DNA from: Brevibacterium antiquum
GTDB taxonomy: Bacteria > Actinomycetota > Actinomycetes > Actinomycetales > Brevibacteriaceae
Length of the DNA stretch: 64,000 nucleotides
NCBI RefSeq assembly: GCF_016107655.1
Contig: NZ_JABASX010000004.1
Coordinates: forward strand, 1 to 64,000
Reading direction: 5' to 3'
Of the stretch, positions 52,636 to 61,184 are shown one piece after another; within the stretch, counting starts at the first letter, position 1; each line of letters starts with the position of its first letter. The notes beneath the pieces are model-generated. The model searched no databases. It was given only the letters and a program-made list of their open reading frames with translations, and was not told the origin of the DNA. Made by a program: the position numbers and the translations under genes.

Positions 52636-54747
52636 TCAGGATTGTTCCTCCACCCCGTCGGATTGAATGTCGGCCACATCGACGCTGACGATGCGCGCGA
52701 TCGACAGGGACGCCTCGGCGCCGGTGGTCTTCACCTTGCCCCGCACGCGCCCACCGTTGACAGTGGCAGGGAACATGTCGATGACGCGTTCCTTCCCGTG
52801 CGAGTCGGCGAGCGTGATCGTGACCTGCTGGCCCGCCTCGGCGGCTTCTCGGAGACGATCCATGTGTCCCAGCGGCTCGTCCGTGCTCGTGGCCGGAGCC
52901 GAGCGGGCCCCAGGGGAGCGCAGGATGCGGATGTAATCGTCGAGGTGGGCATCGTCGACCCGTGCGCGTTTGCGCAGGTGCACCTCCGGGTCGGCCTGCG
53001 TGATGACCTTGCGCTTGCGCACCGGTCCCGAGGGGGAGTGCAGCATGGCATGGTGCTCGGCGGATTCGAGTAGGTGCATGGTGCGTTCGGGCCCCAGCTG
53101 CCCGATCGCCACGGTCGGCGTCAGACGTTCCAGACCGGCCGGCATCATGGCCTGGTCGGAGAGGATGACGTCGAGGTCGACGGGGTCATCGACGACGAGG
53201 ACGGCGCGAGCACCGGCAACCCGGACGCGGCGCAGCTTCGAGGCCGTGTTCTCGACGAGGAAGTTCAACGTCGACGGCAGGGCCTCGGCGCTGATCTCGG
53301 CGAGTTGGGCCAAGGCATCCTCGGCGTTGACTCCGGCCTGCATGCTCGCTTCGATCGTGTCCGCGTCGATGCGATACACGGTGCCCTGCCCGCGCGCTTC
53401 GACGACGGCGAACCTGCGCAGGATGTGATGGACCCTGGGTTCGATGGGCCCTGTCGCCACAGCGGTGAGGTCGGACTGGATGAGCACGGTCTCGACCTCA
53501 TCGACGAGCCCGAGTCGCACCGCCTCGACGACATCGGTGGGCACGTTGAGGCCTTCGAGGCTGAAGTTCACCGGTGCGATCGACGGGTCGTGGGCGGCCT
53601 GGTCGCTCATCGCTTGGTGCAGGCCCTCGGCGAGGAGGACTCCGAACCGGCTGGGCCCGAAGTGCTCGGAATTCTGCAGCGGGGTCGTCGCCAGACCGAA
53701 GGCACCGGCGGTGTGCAGGATCGCTTCGGTCATCGCGAAATCGTGCGCGGGGATGAGTGGATGGGTGGCCAGGACCTGCGCGTGGATCCATTCGGCGGAG
53801 CGGGAGGATCCCTGCCCGATGTCGCGCAGAATCTCCATGATCGTGAAGCGCAGCAGCGGCATCGTCGGCTGCGACTGGCTGAACCCCTTGAACAGGGACT
53901 TCTTCGGAGAGGCGAGAACGGTGAGGCGTTCGTTGGCGCTCGCCCCGGCCGCCAGCTGGGTGACGTCGAGAGGTTCGCGCAGCCAGGACGTCATCAGTGC
54001 AGCCCACAGCTGCGCCCTGTCGCCTTCGAGGACATCGGCGGCATCGTCGCTGGCCGTCCACTGAGGATCCAGCGGGTCATCGAGCACGCCGATGAGGTTC
54101 AGCGATTTCGCTGCGAGCAGCAGGGTGATCGTCTGCTCGAGCCCCAGATCGATGGTCTTCCCGATCCGTGTGACGTCCCTCTTGGAGATGCCGCCGCTGG
54201 TCAGGCGGGAGATCGGGGAGCTGGCCAATTCATCGACGAGCCCGCGCAGGGAGGAGATGACCTCTGCGACGCCGGCACGTTCGCTGTTGTGGATGAGTGC
54301 CGTCGGGATCGTCTCGGTGCTCGTGTCGAGCTCGGACGTCGCAACCTGCCACGGATGTGCCCGGGCGGATTCGGCCGCCGAGGTCGGCAGCAGGGTGATG
54401 GCCTCTGATTGGATTCGCCAGGTGGTTTCGGACGAGGGCCAGGCCAGGCCCAGGTCGCGCAGTCGGGGGAGGACCACCTCGGCGAGGGCGTCGTCGATAT
54501 GACGATTCTCACCCACGGTGATGTCGGCCGAGGTGCGCGCTGCCTTGGCCATGTCGATGAAGACGCCGAGCTGGGTTGACGTCAGTGCTTCGATGCCCCG
54601 GGAGACGCCGATGCGCGAGGAAGCTGCCGCGGCCAGCGAGGGGATCGTCGGAGACTCTGGTTGGAGGAGATCGCGACGGGTCCGGACGAAGGACTCGAAG
54701 TCGGTATCGGAACTGTGGGACAGCCACTGGCTGAAGGTCATTGACAT
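52636..54747 (-). CDS. Helicase-associated (XPB/Ssl2-like N-terminal domain) protein
   Basis: A 703-residue soluble protein with the 'helicase XPB/Ssl2 N-terminal' type domain seen beside actinobacterial XPB genes. Segments include GISKRDVTRIGKTIDL (wHTH-like) and, near 480-560, RRVRVAGARAVLVVDDPVDLDVILSD, a domain shared with the XPB N-terminus. No ATPase motifs are present. The C-terminus has a small beta domain (GQQVTITLADSHGKERVIDMFP). It is likely an accessory or regulator of the downstream XPB-like helicase. A TAAACT box 8 nt before the ATG at 54747 suggests a leaderless mRNA. Confidence 0.86.
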   Translation of the reverse strand: MSMTFSQWLSHSSDTDFESFVRTRRDLLQPESPTIPSLAAAASSRIGVSRGIEALTSTQLGVFIDMAKAARTSADITVGENRHIDDALAEVVLPRLRDLGLAWPSSETTWRIQSEAITLLPTSAAESARAHPWQVATSELDTSTETIPTALIHNSERAGVAEVISSLRGLVDELASSPISRLTSGGISKRDVTRIGKTIDLGLEQTITLLLAAKSLNLIGVLDDPLDPQWTASDDAADVLEGDRAQLWAALMTSWLREPLDVTQLAAGASANERLTVLASPKKSLFKGFSQSQPTMPLLRFTIMEILRDIGQGSSRSAEWIHAQVLATHPLIPAHDFAMTEAILHTAGAFGLATTPLQNSEHFGPSRFGVLLAEGLHQAMSDQAAHDPSIAPVNFSLEGLNVPTDVVEAVRLGLVDEVETVLIQSDLTAVATGPIEPRVHHILRRFAVVEARGQGTVYRIDADTIEASMQAGVNAEDALAQLAEISAEALPSTLNFLVENTASKLRRVRVAGARAVLVVDDPVDLDVILSDQAMMPAGLERLTPTVAIGQLGPERTMHLLESAEHHAMLHSPSGPVRKRKVITQADPEVHLRKRARVDDAHLDDYIRILRSPGARSAPATSTDEPLGHMDRLREAAEAGQQVTITLADSHGKERVIDMFPATVNGGRVRGKVKTTGAEASLSIARIVSVDVADIQSDGVEEQS

Positions 54748-54755
54748 CGCTGTTC

Positions 54756-54761
54756 AGTTTA
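54756..54761 (-). promoter_or_regulatory. TAAACT -10 box before helicase-associated gene
   Basis: TAAACT on the minus strand ends 8 nt before the ATG at 54747. A TACAAT on the plus strand at about 54770 could serve the divergent small membrane gene. Confidence 0.45.
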
Positions 54762-54819
54762 CCGCGAGGGTTACAATAGATGGGCAGAAGACCTTCGTAG
54801 ATCTCGGAAAGGACGAGCA

Positions 54820-55050
54820 TTGTCAGCCAAGCGTGTCGACACCACCATCGTCGTCGTAGCCGTTGCCGCCGCCCTGATCGGCGCAGTCGCGCTCATGGGC
54901 GTGCTGGGCCAGGCCTGGATGGGCTACGCCCCGTCGCACCTGCTGACATATCTGCCGATGATCCTCCTCCCGATCGCATTCGCCTTGGTCGCCGTGGCCC
55001 TGGTCAGAGCAGCACTGAGACGCAGACAGACCGAGGTGGGCCAGAGCTGA
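54820..55050 (+). CDS. Small two-helix membrane protein, unknown
   Basis: A 76-residue protein with two hydrophobic helices (about 9-31 and 43-65) and a basic end (RRRQTEVGQS). TTG start supported by GAAAGGA upstream and by SAKRVDTT after it. No family recognised; proteins of this kind are common next to DNA-repair and cold-shock genes in Actinobacteria but uncharacterised. Divergent from the helicase-associated gene. Confidence 0.7.
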   Translation: MSAKRVDTTIVVVAVAAALIGAVALMGVLGQAWMGYAPSHLLTYLPMILLPIAFALVAVALVRAALRRRQTEVGQS

Positions 55051-55496
55051 AACTCTCCCGTGGGCGCTGTCGCCGGCACACGCACCTCCGCTGAAGCGAT
55101 CGCCTCGCCGCGAAGTGGCCGCGAAGTCAGCACCGGGCACCAACCCACCAGGACGGCATCGCGCCGAGGCCGGCCGCAGTCACCGCCAGCACGCCAGGTG
55201 ATTCGACCGGTCATTGTTCGGTCAGTGCACAGTTCCAGCTGACGTTCGACTGAATGACACGGCACGCGAGCACACAGCCGGATCGGAACCCGGATCGGAT
55301 CCTGGACCGCGTTGCCGCAGTCGGCCGAAACCATCGCAGTGAGGTGGAACGGCCGCTGACCGAAGTGATGGCGGCCGATCCGAGGCCATGCACCACCGAG
55401 CACACCACCGAACATTGCTGATGACGAGCATCACCAAGTACGAGTTTGACGAAGTACCAGCAACACCAACTACGAGCAGCACCAGGAAAGGACATC
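55051..55496 (+). promoter_or_regulatory. 446-nt spacer, likely promoter/leader of the long cold-shock gene
   Basis: No convincing gene is seen. TTGACG (55446) with TACGAG (55471) at 19 nt spacing is a weak promoter candidate. Short repeats such as CGGATCGG (55283 and 55295 area) occur. An extended mRNA leader for the cold-shock gene is possible. Confidence 0.35.
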
Positions 55497-55877
55497 ATGC
55501 CAACCGGACGCGTGAAATGGTTCGACGTCGATAAGGGCTTCGGCTTCGTCATCGCCGAGGACGGCTCACAGGCCTTCCTCCACTCCTCAGTCCTGCCCGA
55601 GGACGCTGAGGTCACCAAGGGCACCCGCCTCGACTACGATGTGGTCGAATCCCGCCGTGGGGCCCAGGTCCTCAAGGCCAGGCTGCTCTCCGGCCCGGCC
55701 AAGGTGGCGAAGGTCCGCCGACGCCCGGCCGAAGACATGGCAGTTATGGTTGAAGATGTCATCAAAGTACTCGATGACCTCAACAACGGACTGCAGCACG
55801 GCCGCTACCCCGATCCTTCCCACGGGAACAAGGTAGCCTCACTGCTGCGGGCAATTGCCGACGATTTGGAGTCCTGA
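55497..55877 (+). CDS. Long cold-shock-domain protein
   Basis: A 126-residue protein: an N-terminal cold-shock domain (GRVKWFDVDKGFGFVI with RNP1 KGFGFV, AFLHSSVL as RNP2) followed by a helical C-terminal extension of about 55 residues containing EDMAVMVEDVIKVLDDLNNGL and HGNKVASLLRAIADDLE. The extended form is an actinobacterial type distinct from the 67-residue Csp at 33278. RNA binding is expected; the extension may dimerise or bind a partner. GGAAAGGA precedes the ATG. Overlaps the DUF3027 gene by one base (TGATG). Confidence 0.9.
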   Translation: MPTGRVKWFDVDKGFGFVIAEDGSQAFLHSSVLPEDAEVTKGTRLDYDVVESRRGAQVLKARLLSGPAKVAKVRRRPAEDMAVMVEDVIKVLDDLNNGLQHGRYPDPSHGNKVASLLRAIADDLES

Positions 55878-56785
55878 TGTCATCACTCTTCAGTGATTGG
55901 TTGGCCGGCCAGAGTGCCGAGCCGACGAACGACCCTGCGCCCGCCGAGGCGGCGTCGGCTGCTGAAGCACCTGTCAAGGCTGAGGCTGCAGCGCCGGTGA
56001 AGCCGACCAAGGCGCCGCGGGCGAGCTCCGAGAAGGTCGTCCTCGATACACAGTTGGCTGCGGCCATCGACACTGCGCGTTCTGCCATCGCCGAGGTTGC
56101 AGGCAGTTCCGTGATCGGTGACCACTTGGGCACGCTGGCCGAGGGTACCCGTCTGGTCACGCACTACTTCGCGTGCACCGATCCGACCTACCGCGGTTGG
56201 CGCTGGGTCGCGGTCCTGGCCCGCGCCCCTCGAGCGAAGAAGGTCACGGTCTGTGAGACAGCACTGCTGCCCGGCCCGGACTCCCTCGTCGCACCGGAAT
56301 GGATCCCCTGGGATCAGCGTGTGGAACCCGGCGATCTTACTCCTCGCGACACTCTGCCGAAGGTCGAGGACGATCCGAACCTGCAGCAGGGCTTCGAACA
56401 GGTCGAAGAGACCTCGGACGGCAATCTGGACGAGATACCGAATTTTGAGTTCGGGCTCGGCCGCCGCCGGGTCCTCTCGCCCGAAGGCATCTCATCGGCC
56501 GCCACCAGGTGGGCCGAATCGGAGACCGGCGCTGAATCGGATTTCGCGGCGAAGGCCTCGGCCCACTGCTCCAGCTGCGGATACCTCATGCCGCTGGCCG
56601 GATCGCTGCGACAGAAGTTCGGGGTCTGCGCGAACGGCTGGTCCCCGGCCGACGGCAAGGTCGTCGCACTCGACTTCGGCTGTGGAGCCCATTCGGAGAC
56701 CGATGTCAGCCGGCAGAGCACAGATCCTGCCGAAGCCGTCGTTGACGACTACTCCGCCGGCGAACTCGAGTTCCAGGAGGGCTGA
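55877..56785 (+). CDS. DUF3027 family protein
   Basis: A 302-residue actinobacterial protein. After an Ala/Pro/Glu/Lys-rich N-terminus (to about residue 50) come HYFACTDPTYRGWRWVAVLARAPRAK-type sequence (TYRGWRWVAVLAR seen), EWIPWDQRVEPGDL and a Cys-containing end (HCSSCGYLMPLAG, VCANGWSPADG, FGCGAHSETD) that may bind zinc. DUF3027 has no known function. It is translationally coupled to the cold-shock gene, an association I believe is common in Actinobacteria. Confidence 0.88.
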   Translation: MSSLFSDWLAGQSAEPTNDPAPAEAASAAEAPVKAEAAAPVKPTKAPRASSEKVVLDTQLAAAIDTARSAIAEVAGSSVIGDHLGTLAEGTRLVTHYFACTDPTYRGWRWVAVLARAPRAKKVTVCETALLPGPDSLVAPEWIPWDQRVEPGDLTPRDTLPKVEDDPNLQQGFEQVEETSDGNLDEIPNFEFGLGRRRVLSPEGISSAATRWAESETGAESDFAAKASAHCSSCGYLMPLAGSLRQKFGVCANGWSPADGKVVALDFGCGAHSETDVSRQSTDPAEAVVDDYSAGELEFQEG

Positions 56786-56794
56786 CACACCGAG

Positions 56795-58054
56795 ATGGCA
56801 CACACGTTCCGGTCACTGGCCGAACCGAACTACCGACATTGGTTCGCCGGTGCCCTGATCTCGAACACCGGAACGTGGATGCAGAGGACGGCCCAGGACT
56901 GGCTCGTCCTCACCTACCTGACGAACAACAACGCTTCGGCCCTGGGCATCACCATGGCGCTGCAGATGGGTCCTCAGCTCATCATGTTCCCCTTCGCAGG
57001 AGCGATCGCCGACAAGTTCTCCAAGCGCAAGCTGCTCATGGTCACCCAGTCGCTGTTGGGGGCGGTGGGACTGCTCCTGTTCGTGCTCGTCATCACCGAC
57101 GTCATCGTCCTCTGGCACGTTTACCTGACGGCACTGGCCCTGGGCATTCTGGCCACCCTCGACAACCCTTCCCGACAGGCCTTCGTCTCTGAGCTCGTCG
57201 GCGAGAAGCTGCTTCCCAACGCAGTCAGCCTCAACTCCGCATCGTTCAACGGGGCCCGCATGATCGGCCCCGCCGTCGCCGGCGTGCTGACGGCACTCAT
57301 CGGCGCCGGCCCGGTGTTCCTCATCAGCGGGCTCGGGTTCGCTGCGACACTGACGGTGCTCATCCGTCTGGATCAGACCCGGCTGCATCCCTCGGGGCGC
57401 CGAGGTACGGGCGGAATTCTGGGCGGATTCAAATACCTGCGACGACGTCCCGATGTGACGATCGTGCTGGTCGTGCTCTTCATCGTCGCGACCTTCGGAT
57501 TCAACTTCAACATCTACACCGCCACCATGGCCAAGATCGAGTTCGGCAAGGACGCCAGCGGCTTCGGCCTGCTCAACTCCGTCATGGCGATCGGATCGGT
57601 GACCGGAGCACTCGCCTCGGCGAAGCGGGAGAAGCCGAGGCTGCGTTTCATCTTCGGCGCGGCAGGCGGATTCGGCCTCGCCGTGGGAACAGCATCTCTG
57701 ATACCCAACTACTACGTCTTCGCGGCCTCGCTGATGCTCGTCGGCTTCGCCTCGCTGACGATGATGACCTCGGCCAACGCCTATGTGCAGACGACGACTC
57801 CCGCGCACTATCGCGGTCGGGTCATGGCGATCTACGCAGCCGTCGTCATGGGCGGGACTCCCATCGGCGCCCCGCTGGCCGGCTGGGTCGCCGATACGTA
57901 CGGACCACGGATGGCGATGGGCGTCGGAGCCGCCTCAGGCATCATCGCCTTCAGCGCCGGCCTGGTGTGGATGATCGTGTCGAAGAACCTGCGCCTGAGC
58001 TATGACCCCAGATCTCGCATCCGTCTCCACGTGAGCTATCTCGGCCGGCCCTGA
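56795..58054 (+). CDS. MFS exporter (EntS/TetV-like)
   Basis: A 419-residue major-facilitator transporter with 12 predicted helices. Motif A-like GAIADKFSKRKLLM follows helix 2 and DNPSRQAFVSELV follows helix 4, as in MFS_3/EntS-type exporters of siderophores or drugs. The start follows GGAGGG, 9 nt behind the DUF3027 stop, so it may be the third gene of the cold-shock operon. Substrate unknown. A run of G-tracts lies directly behind its stop. Confidence 0.9.
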   Translation: MAHTFRSLAEPNYRHWFAGALISNTGTWMQRTAQDWLVLTYLTNNNASALGITMALQMGPQLIMFPFAGAIADKFSKRKLLMVTQSLLGAVGLLLFVLVITDVIVLWHVYLTALALGILATLDNPSRQAFVSELVGEKLLPNAVSLNSASFNGARMIGPAVAGVLTALIGAGPVFLISGLGFAATLTVLIRLDQTRLHPSGRRGTGGILGGFKYLRRRPDVTIVLVVLFIVATFGFNFNIYTATMAKIEFGKDASGFGLLNSVMAIGSVTGALASAKREKPRLRFIFGAAGGFGLAVGTASLIPNYYVFAASLMLVGFASLTMMTSANAYVQTTTPAHYRGRVMAIYAAVVMGGTPIGAPLAGWVADTYGPRMAMGVGAASGIIAFSAGLVWMIVSKNLRLSYDPRSRIRLHVSYLGRP

Positions 58055-58071
58055 GCACAGAGTCTGAGGCT

Positions 58072-58138
58072 GGGAGCTGGGAGCTGGGAGCTGGGGCTGG
58101 GTTTGGAACTGGGACTGGGACTGGACCTGGGAACTGGG
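58072..58138 (+). repeat. G-tract repeat, potential G-quadruplex
   Basis: Nine runs of three or four G (58072, 58079, 58086, 58093, 58099, 58111, 58117, 58129, 58136) lie in 67 nt. The first units are a 7-bp tandem repeat CTGGGAG. Spacing of 2-4 nt between the first five tracts meets the usual quadruplex rule on the plus strand. Confidence 0.7.
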
Positions 58139-58223
58139 TCGGCAGGCGTCTGCCATCCTGAGCACGGCGCAGAGCTTGGTCCCTTAATATTGAGAGCCCC
58201 ATGAGCAACAGATCGGACAGACA

Positions 58224-58721
58224 GTGAACGCGGACATTCTCACCTCGGTGCTGGTCGGACTGGCGATCCTCGTCGGCTGCCTCGGCATCATCCTGCCCGT
58301 TCTGCCGGGATCCATCCTCATCGCGATTGCCGTGCTGGTGTGGGCGATCGTCATCGGCGGGCCGATGGCCTGGATCATCTTCGCCATCGTCGCCGTCTTC
58401 GTCGCCGGCGGAATGAGCGCCTCCCTGGTGCTCACGGGCAGAAAGCTCAAGGCGATGAAGGTTCCCAATAGATCCGTGCTTTTAGGGGGTCTCCTCGGCA
58501 TCATCGGGTTCTTCGTGATTCCCGTCGTCGGCCTGCCGATCGGCTTCATCGCCGGTCTCTTCCTCGCCGAACACATGCGCCTTCACGACGCCAAGGAAGC
58601 CTGGGACTCCAGCTGGGAATCACTCAAGGCGATCGGCATCGGCACCGCTCTCGAATTCCTGCTCGCCCTGCTGGCAGCCATCACCTTCGGCATCGGGACC
58701 CTCATCCACTTCCTCGGCTGA
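58224..58721 (+). CDS. DUF456 family membrane protein
   Basis: A 165-residue protein with four to five hydrophobic helices arranged in two glycine-rich halves (GCLGIILPVLPGSILIAIAV and LLGGLLGIIGFFVIPVVGLPIG), the pattern of DUF456 proteins of unknown function. A conserved AEHMRLHDAKEAWDSSWES cytoplasmic loop follows. GTG start at 58224; there is no obvious ribosome site, and TAATAT lies about 35 nt upstream. Confidence 0.87.
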   Translation: MNADILTSVLVGLAILVGCLGIILPVLPGSILIAIAVLVWAIVIGGPMAWIIFAIVAVFVAGGMSASLVLTGRKLKAMKVPNRSVLLGGLLGIIGFFVIPVVGLPIGFIAGLFLAEHMRLHDAKEAWDSSWESLKAIGIGTALEFLLALLAAITFGIGTLIHFLG

Positions 58722-58763
58722 GGCCCGGGGGCCGGAGCCGCCGGCCACTTCGCCCACAGACAG

Positions 58764-58841
58764 TTCAGCACCCCACACCCGAAGCTCCAAAACACCCCTT
58801 TGCAATGAGATGTTGAGGAGCTGCGGGTGCGGGGTGCTGAA
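58764..58841. repeat. Imperfect 25-bp inverted repeat between DUF456 and serC
   Basis: Arms 58764-58788 and 58817-58841 pair with only two mismatches around a 28-nt AT-richer loop. It lies between two convergent genes and may terminate the DUF456 transcript, though no T-run follows. Confidence 0.65.
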
Positions 58842-58876
58842 AGTGTTCGCCGGGAACGGCGCCGGACCAGTCGGCA

Positions 58877-58935
58877 CCCGGAGTGACGAAGCTTCAGGCC
58901 AGGGCCCCCGGAGTGATGAGGCTTCAGGCCAGGGC
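58877..58935. repeat. 30-bp tandem duplication of the serC 3' end
   Basis: 58877-58905 and 58907-58935 are copies with two mismatches. The second includes the serC stop (58924-58926). Since the period is 30, the first copy carries a second in-frame Ala-Leu-Ala-stop 30 nt downstream of the real stop. Confidence 0.85.
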
Positions 58936-60081
58936 GTCGATGACGAAGTCGATGCTTGTCAGCAGGGCTTTGACGTCCTCGGGATCGACGGAGACGAACG
59001 TTGCGATGCGCAGCTGGTTGCGGCCCAGCTTGCGATAGGGCTCGACGTCGACGATGCCGTTATTGCGCAGCACCGAGGCGACGAGGGCCGCATCGACCGA
59101 ATCGTCGAAGTCGATGGTGGTCACGACCGATGAGCGATCCTCAGGGTTCTCGACAAAGGGATGAGCCACCTCGGCGGCATCGGCCCAGTTGTAGACGAAA
59201 CCGGAGGTTTCACGGGTGCGGGCGGTGGCCCACTCGAGGCCGCCGTTGCCGTTGATCCACTCGATCTGCTCGGACAGGAGCACCAGTGTCGTCACGGCAG
59301 GAGTGTTGTAGGTCTGATCCTTGCGGGAGTTCTCGATCGCGGTCACGAGATCCAGGGACGCAGGGATCCAGCGGCCGGAATCCTTGATCTCCTGGGCACG
59401 GGCGATGGCCTTCGGAGACATGATCGCCACCCACAGGCCGCCGTCGGAGCCCATGTTCTTCTGCGGTGCGAAGTAGTAGACATCGGTCTCGGTGATGTCG
59501 ACAGGCAGACCACCGGCACCGGACGTGGCGTCGATGACGACGAGCGCGTCGTCGTCGATGTCCTCGGGGCGGGTGATCGTGGTGGCGACACCGGTCGAGG
59601 TTTCGTTGTGCGGCCAGGCATAGACGTCGGCCGCAGCATCGGAGGCCCCGGCCGCCTCGGCGAAGGAAGCGGGGGAGGGGATGGCTGAGGTGCCGGGCTC
59701 GGCCTTGAGGATCAGCGAGTCCTGCAGGTGTGGGGCCTCATCGGTGGCCTTGGCGAACTTCTGACCGAACTCGCCGAAGGTCGCGTGTGCGGCCCGCTCG
59801 CGCACGAGTCCGAAGGCGGCGACGTCCCAGAAGGCGGTGGATCCGCCGTTGCCGAGGACAACCTCGTAGCCTGAGGGCAGGTTGAAGAGTTCGGCCAGGC
59901 CGGTGCGGATACGACCGACCAGCTTCTTCACGGGTGCTTGGCGATGGCTGGTGCCCAGCACATCGGCGGCGGCGGAGTTCAGCGCCTCGATCTGGGCTTT
60001 GCGGATGCGAGCCGGACCGGCTCCGAATCGTCCGTCGGCGGGCAGGAGTTCGTCTGGGATCGTTATATTCGTGGCAGTCAC
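58924..60081 (-). CDS. serC: Phosphoserine aminotransferase
   Basis: This PLP enzyme makes 3-phosphoserine from 3-phosphohydroxypyruvate and glutamate in serine synthesis. The 385 residues resemble the actinobacterial SerC type: DGRFGAGPARIRKAQI, LGTSHRQAPVK, GNGGSTAFWDVAA, the PLP lysine in YYFAPQKNMGSDGG, and DQTYNTPAV. An ATG at 60090 is possible, but it lies inside the TAGAAT box. The GTG at 60081, exactly 7 nt behind the box, is the better (leaderless) start. Divergent from pdxH, whose product supplies its cofactor. Confidence 0.93.
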   Translation of the reverse strand: MTATNITIPDELLPADGRFGAGPARIRKAQIEALNSAAADVLGTSHRQAPVKKLVGRIRTGLAELFNLPSGYEVVLGNGGSTAFWDVAAFGLVRERAAHATFGEFGQKFAKATDEAPHLQDSLILKAEPGTSAIPSPASFAEAAGASDAAADVYAWPHNETSTGVATTITRPEDIDDDALVVIDATSGAGGLPVDITETDVYYFAPQKNMGSDGGLWVAIMSPKAIARAQEIKDSGRWIPASLDLVTAIENSRKDQTYNTPAVTTLVLLSEQIEWINGNGGLEWATARTRETSGFVYNWADAAEVAHPFVENPEDRSSVVTTIDFDDSVDAALVASVLRNNGIVDVEPYRKLGRNQLRIATFVSVDPEDVKALLTSIDFVIDALA

Positions 60082-60088
60082 GCTCGAC

Positions 60089-60094
60089 ATTCTA
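60089..60094 (-). promoter_or_regulatory. TAGAAT -10 box, leaderless serC
   Basis: TAGAAT on the minus strand ends 7 nt before a GTG at 60081 and overlaps the ATG at 60090. Confidence 0.55.
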
Positions 60095-60247
60095 CGATGC
60101 GCCCACGTGTGGGCGATGACCGGCATCGTCATGGACAGACATGTCAGGGCTGGATCGGGTCCTGTCCGGCGGCGGCTTCGGCGATGAGTTGTGAGCTCAT
60201 GCGAGGACGTGTGCAGGCAGCCGATGACTCGTGTCACCGGCTCGTCG

Positions 60248-60253
60248 TAGAGT
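60248..60253 (+). promoter_or_regulatory. TAGAGT -10 box, leaderless pdxH
   Basis: TAGAGT ends 6 nt before the pdxH ATG at 60260. Confidence 0.55.
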
Positions 60254-60259
60254 GAAGGC

Positions 60260-60931
60260 ATGAGTGAGCCAGTCGACCGATTGCCGCAGACCCGGAAGTC
60301 CTACGAGTCACCGACCTTCGACCATCCCGAGGTCTCGCCGCTCGCGCTGTTTCGACAGTGGTACGACGAGGCCGCAGAGCACGTCCGCGAGCCGAACGCG
60401 ATGACGGTCTCCACCCTCGATGAATGGGGTCCGTCCTCACGGATCGTTCTGCTCAAGGGCATCGATGAGACCGGGTTCATGTTCTTCACCGACTACGACT
60501 CTGCCAAGGGGCGTCAGCTGCGCGCCGATCCACGAGTGGCCGTGAACTTTCCCTGGCAGGATATGGAGCGGCAGGTCAGGATCAGGGGCCTCGCCGAGGT
60601 TGTCGCACCCGAGGACTCGGACGCGTACTTCGCCGTGCGCCCCCATGGATCCCAGATTGCGGCCAGTGTGTCGAAGCAGTCCCAGCCCGTCAGCGGACGG
60701 GAGCAGATGCAGACAGAATACGATGCCGCCTTCGCAGAGTATGCCGGCAAGGAGGTGCCCCGACCCGATCACTGGGGAGGATTCCGAGTCCGCGTCTTCG
60801 AGATCGAGTTCTGGCAGGGACAGAAGAATCGGTTCCACGATCGGTGGGCATTCCGCCGTGCAGATGGCAGTCACGAGCCGGCGGATCTCTCGCAGGCGGC
60901 CGCGTGGGACCCTGTCCGTCTCTACCCTTGA
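60260..60931 (+). CDS. pdxH: Pyridoxamine 5'-phosphate oxidase
   Basis: An FMN enzyme that oxidises pyridoxamine or pyridoxine 5'-phosphate to PLP with O2. The 223 residues show family blocks: NAMTVSTLDEWGPSSRIVLLK, FFTDYDSAKGRQL, NFPWQDMERQVRI(RG), SQIAASVSKQSQPV, and the C-terminal signature FWQGQKNRFHDRWAFRR. Its ATG sits behind a leaderless promoter. It diverges from serC, a PLP-dependent enzyme, so cofactor supply and use lie side by side. Confidence 0.96.
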   Translation: MSEPVDRLPQTRKSYESPTFDHPEVSPLALFRQWYDEAAEHVREPNAMTVSTLDEWGPSSRIVLLKGIDETGFMFFTDYDSAKGRQLRADPRVAVNFPWQDMERQVRIRGLAEVVAPEDSDAYFAVRPHGSQIAASVSKQSQPVSGREQMQTEYDAAFAEYAGKEVPRPDHWGGFRVRVFEIEFWQGQKNRFHDRWAFRRADGSHEPADLSQAAAWDPVRLYP

Positions 60932-61184
60932 AGTCGGCGTCGGCTGAGTCGAGGACGCAGCGAAATAATCGCCTCACTTCAAGCGTTGAGCGGGCAGGCG
61001 GGATCGTGGTCCAGGCGCCGAGGTCGAGGGATCGACCGGGGGATTCCCTCATTGCGCATTCAGTGGTAGACGTCAACGTCGGTTGAACATACGTGATTGG
61101 ACGCACGCGGGATAGGATTGATGCAGAGAACGCCTGAAATGGTCGAATGGGCCTGAAGACGAAGAGTGGAGTGGCTGGTCTGAC

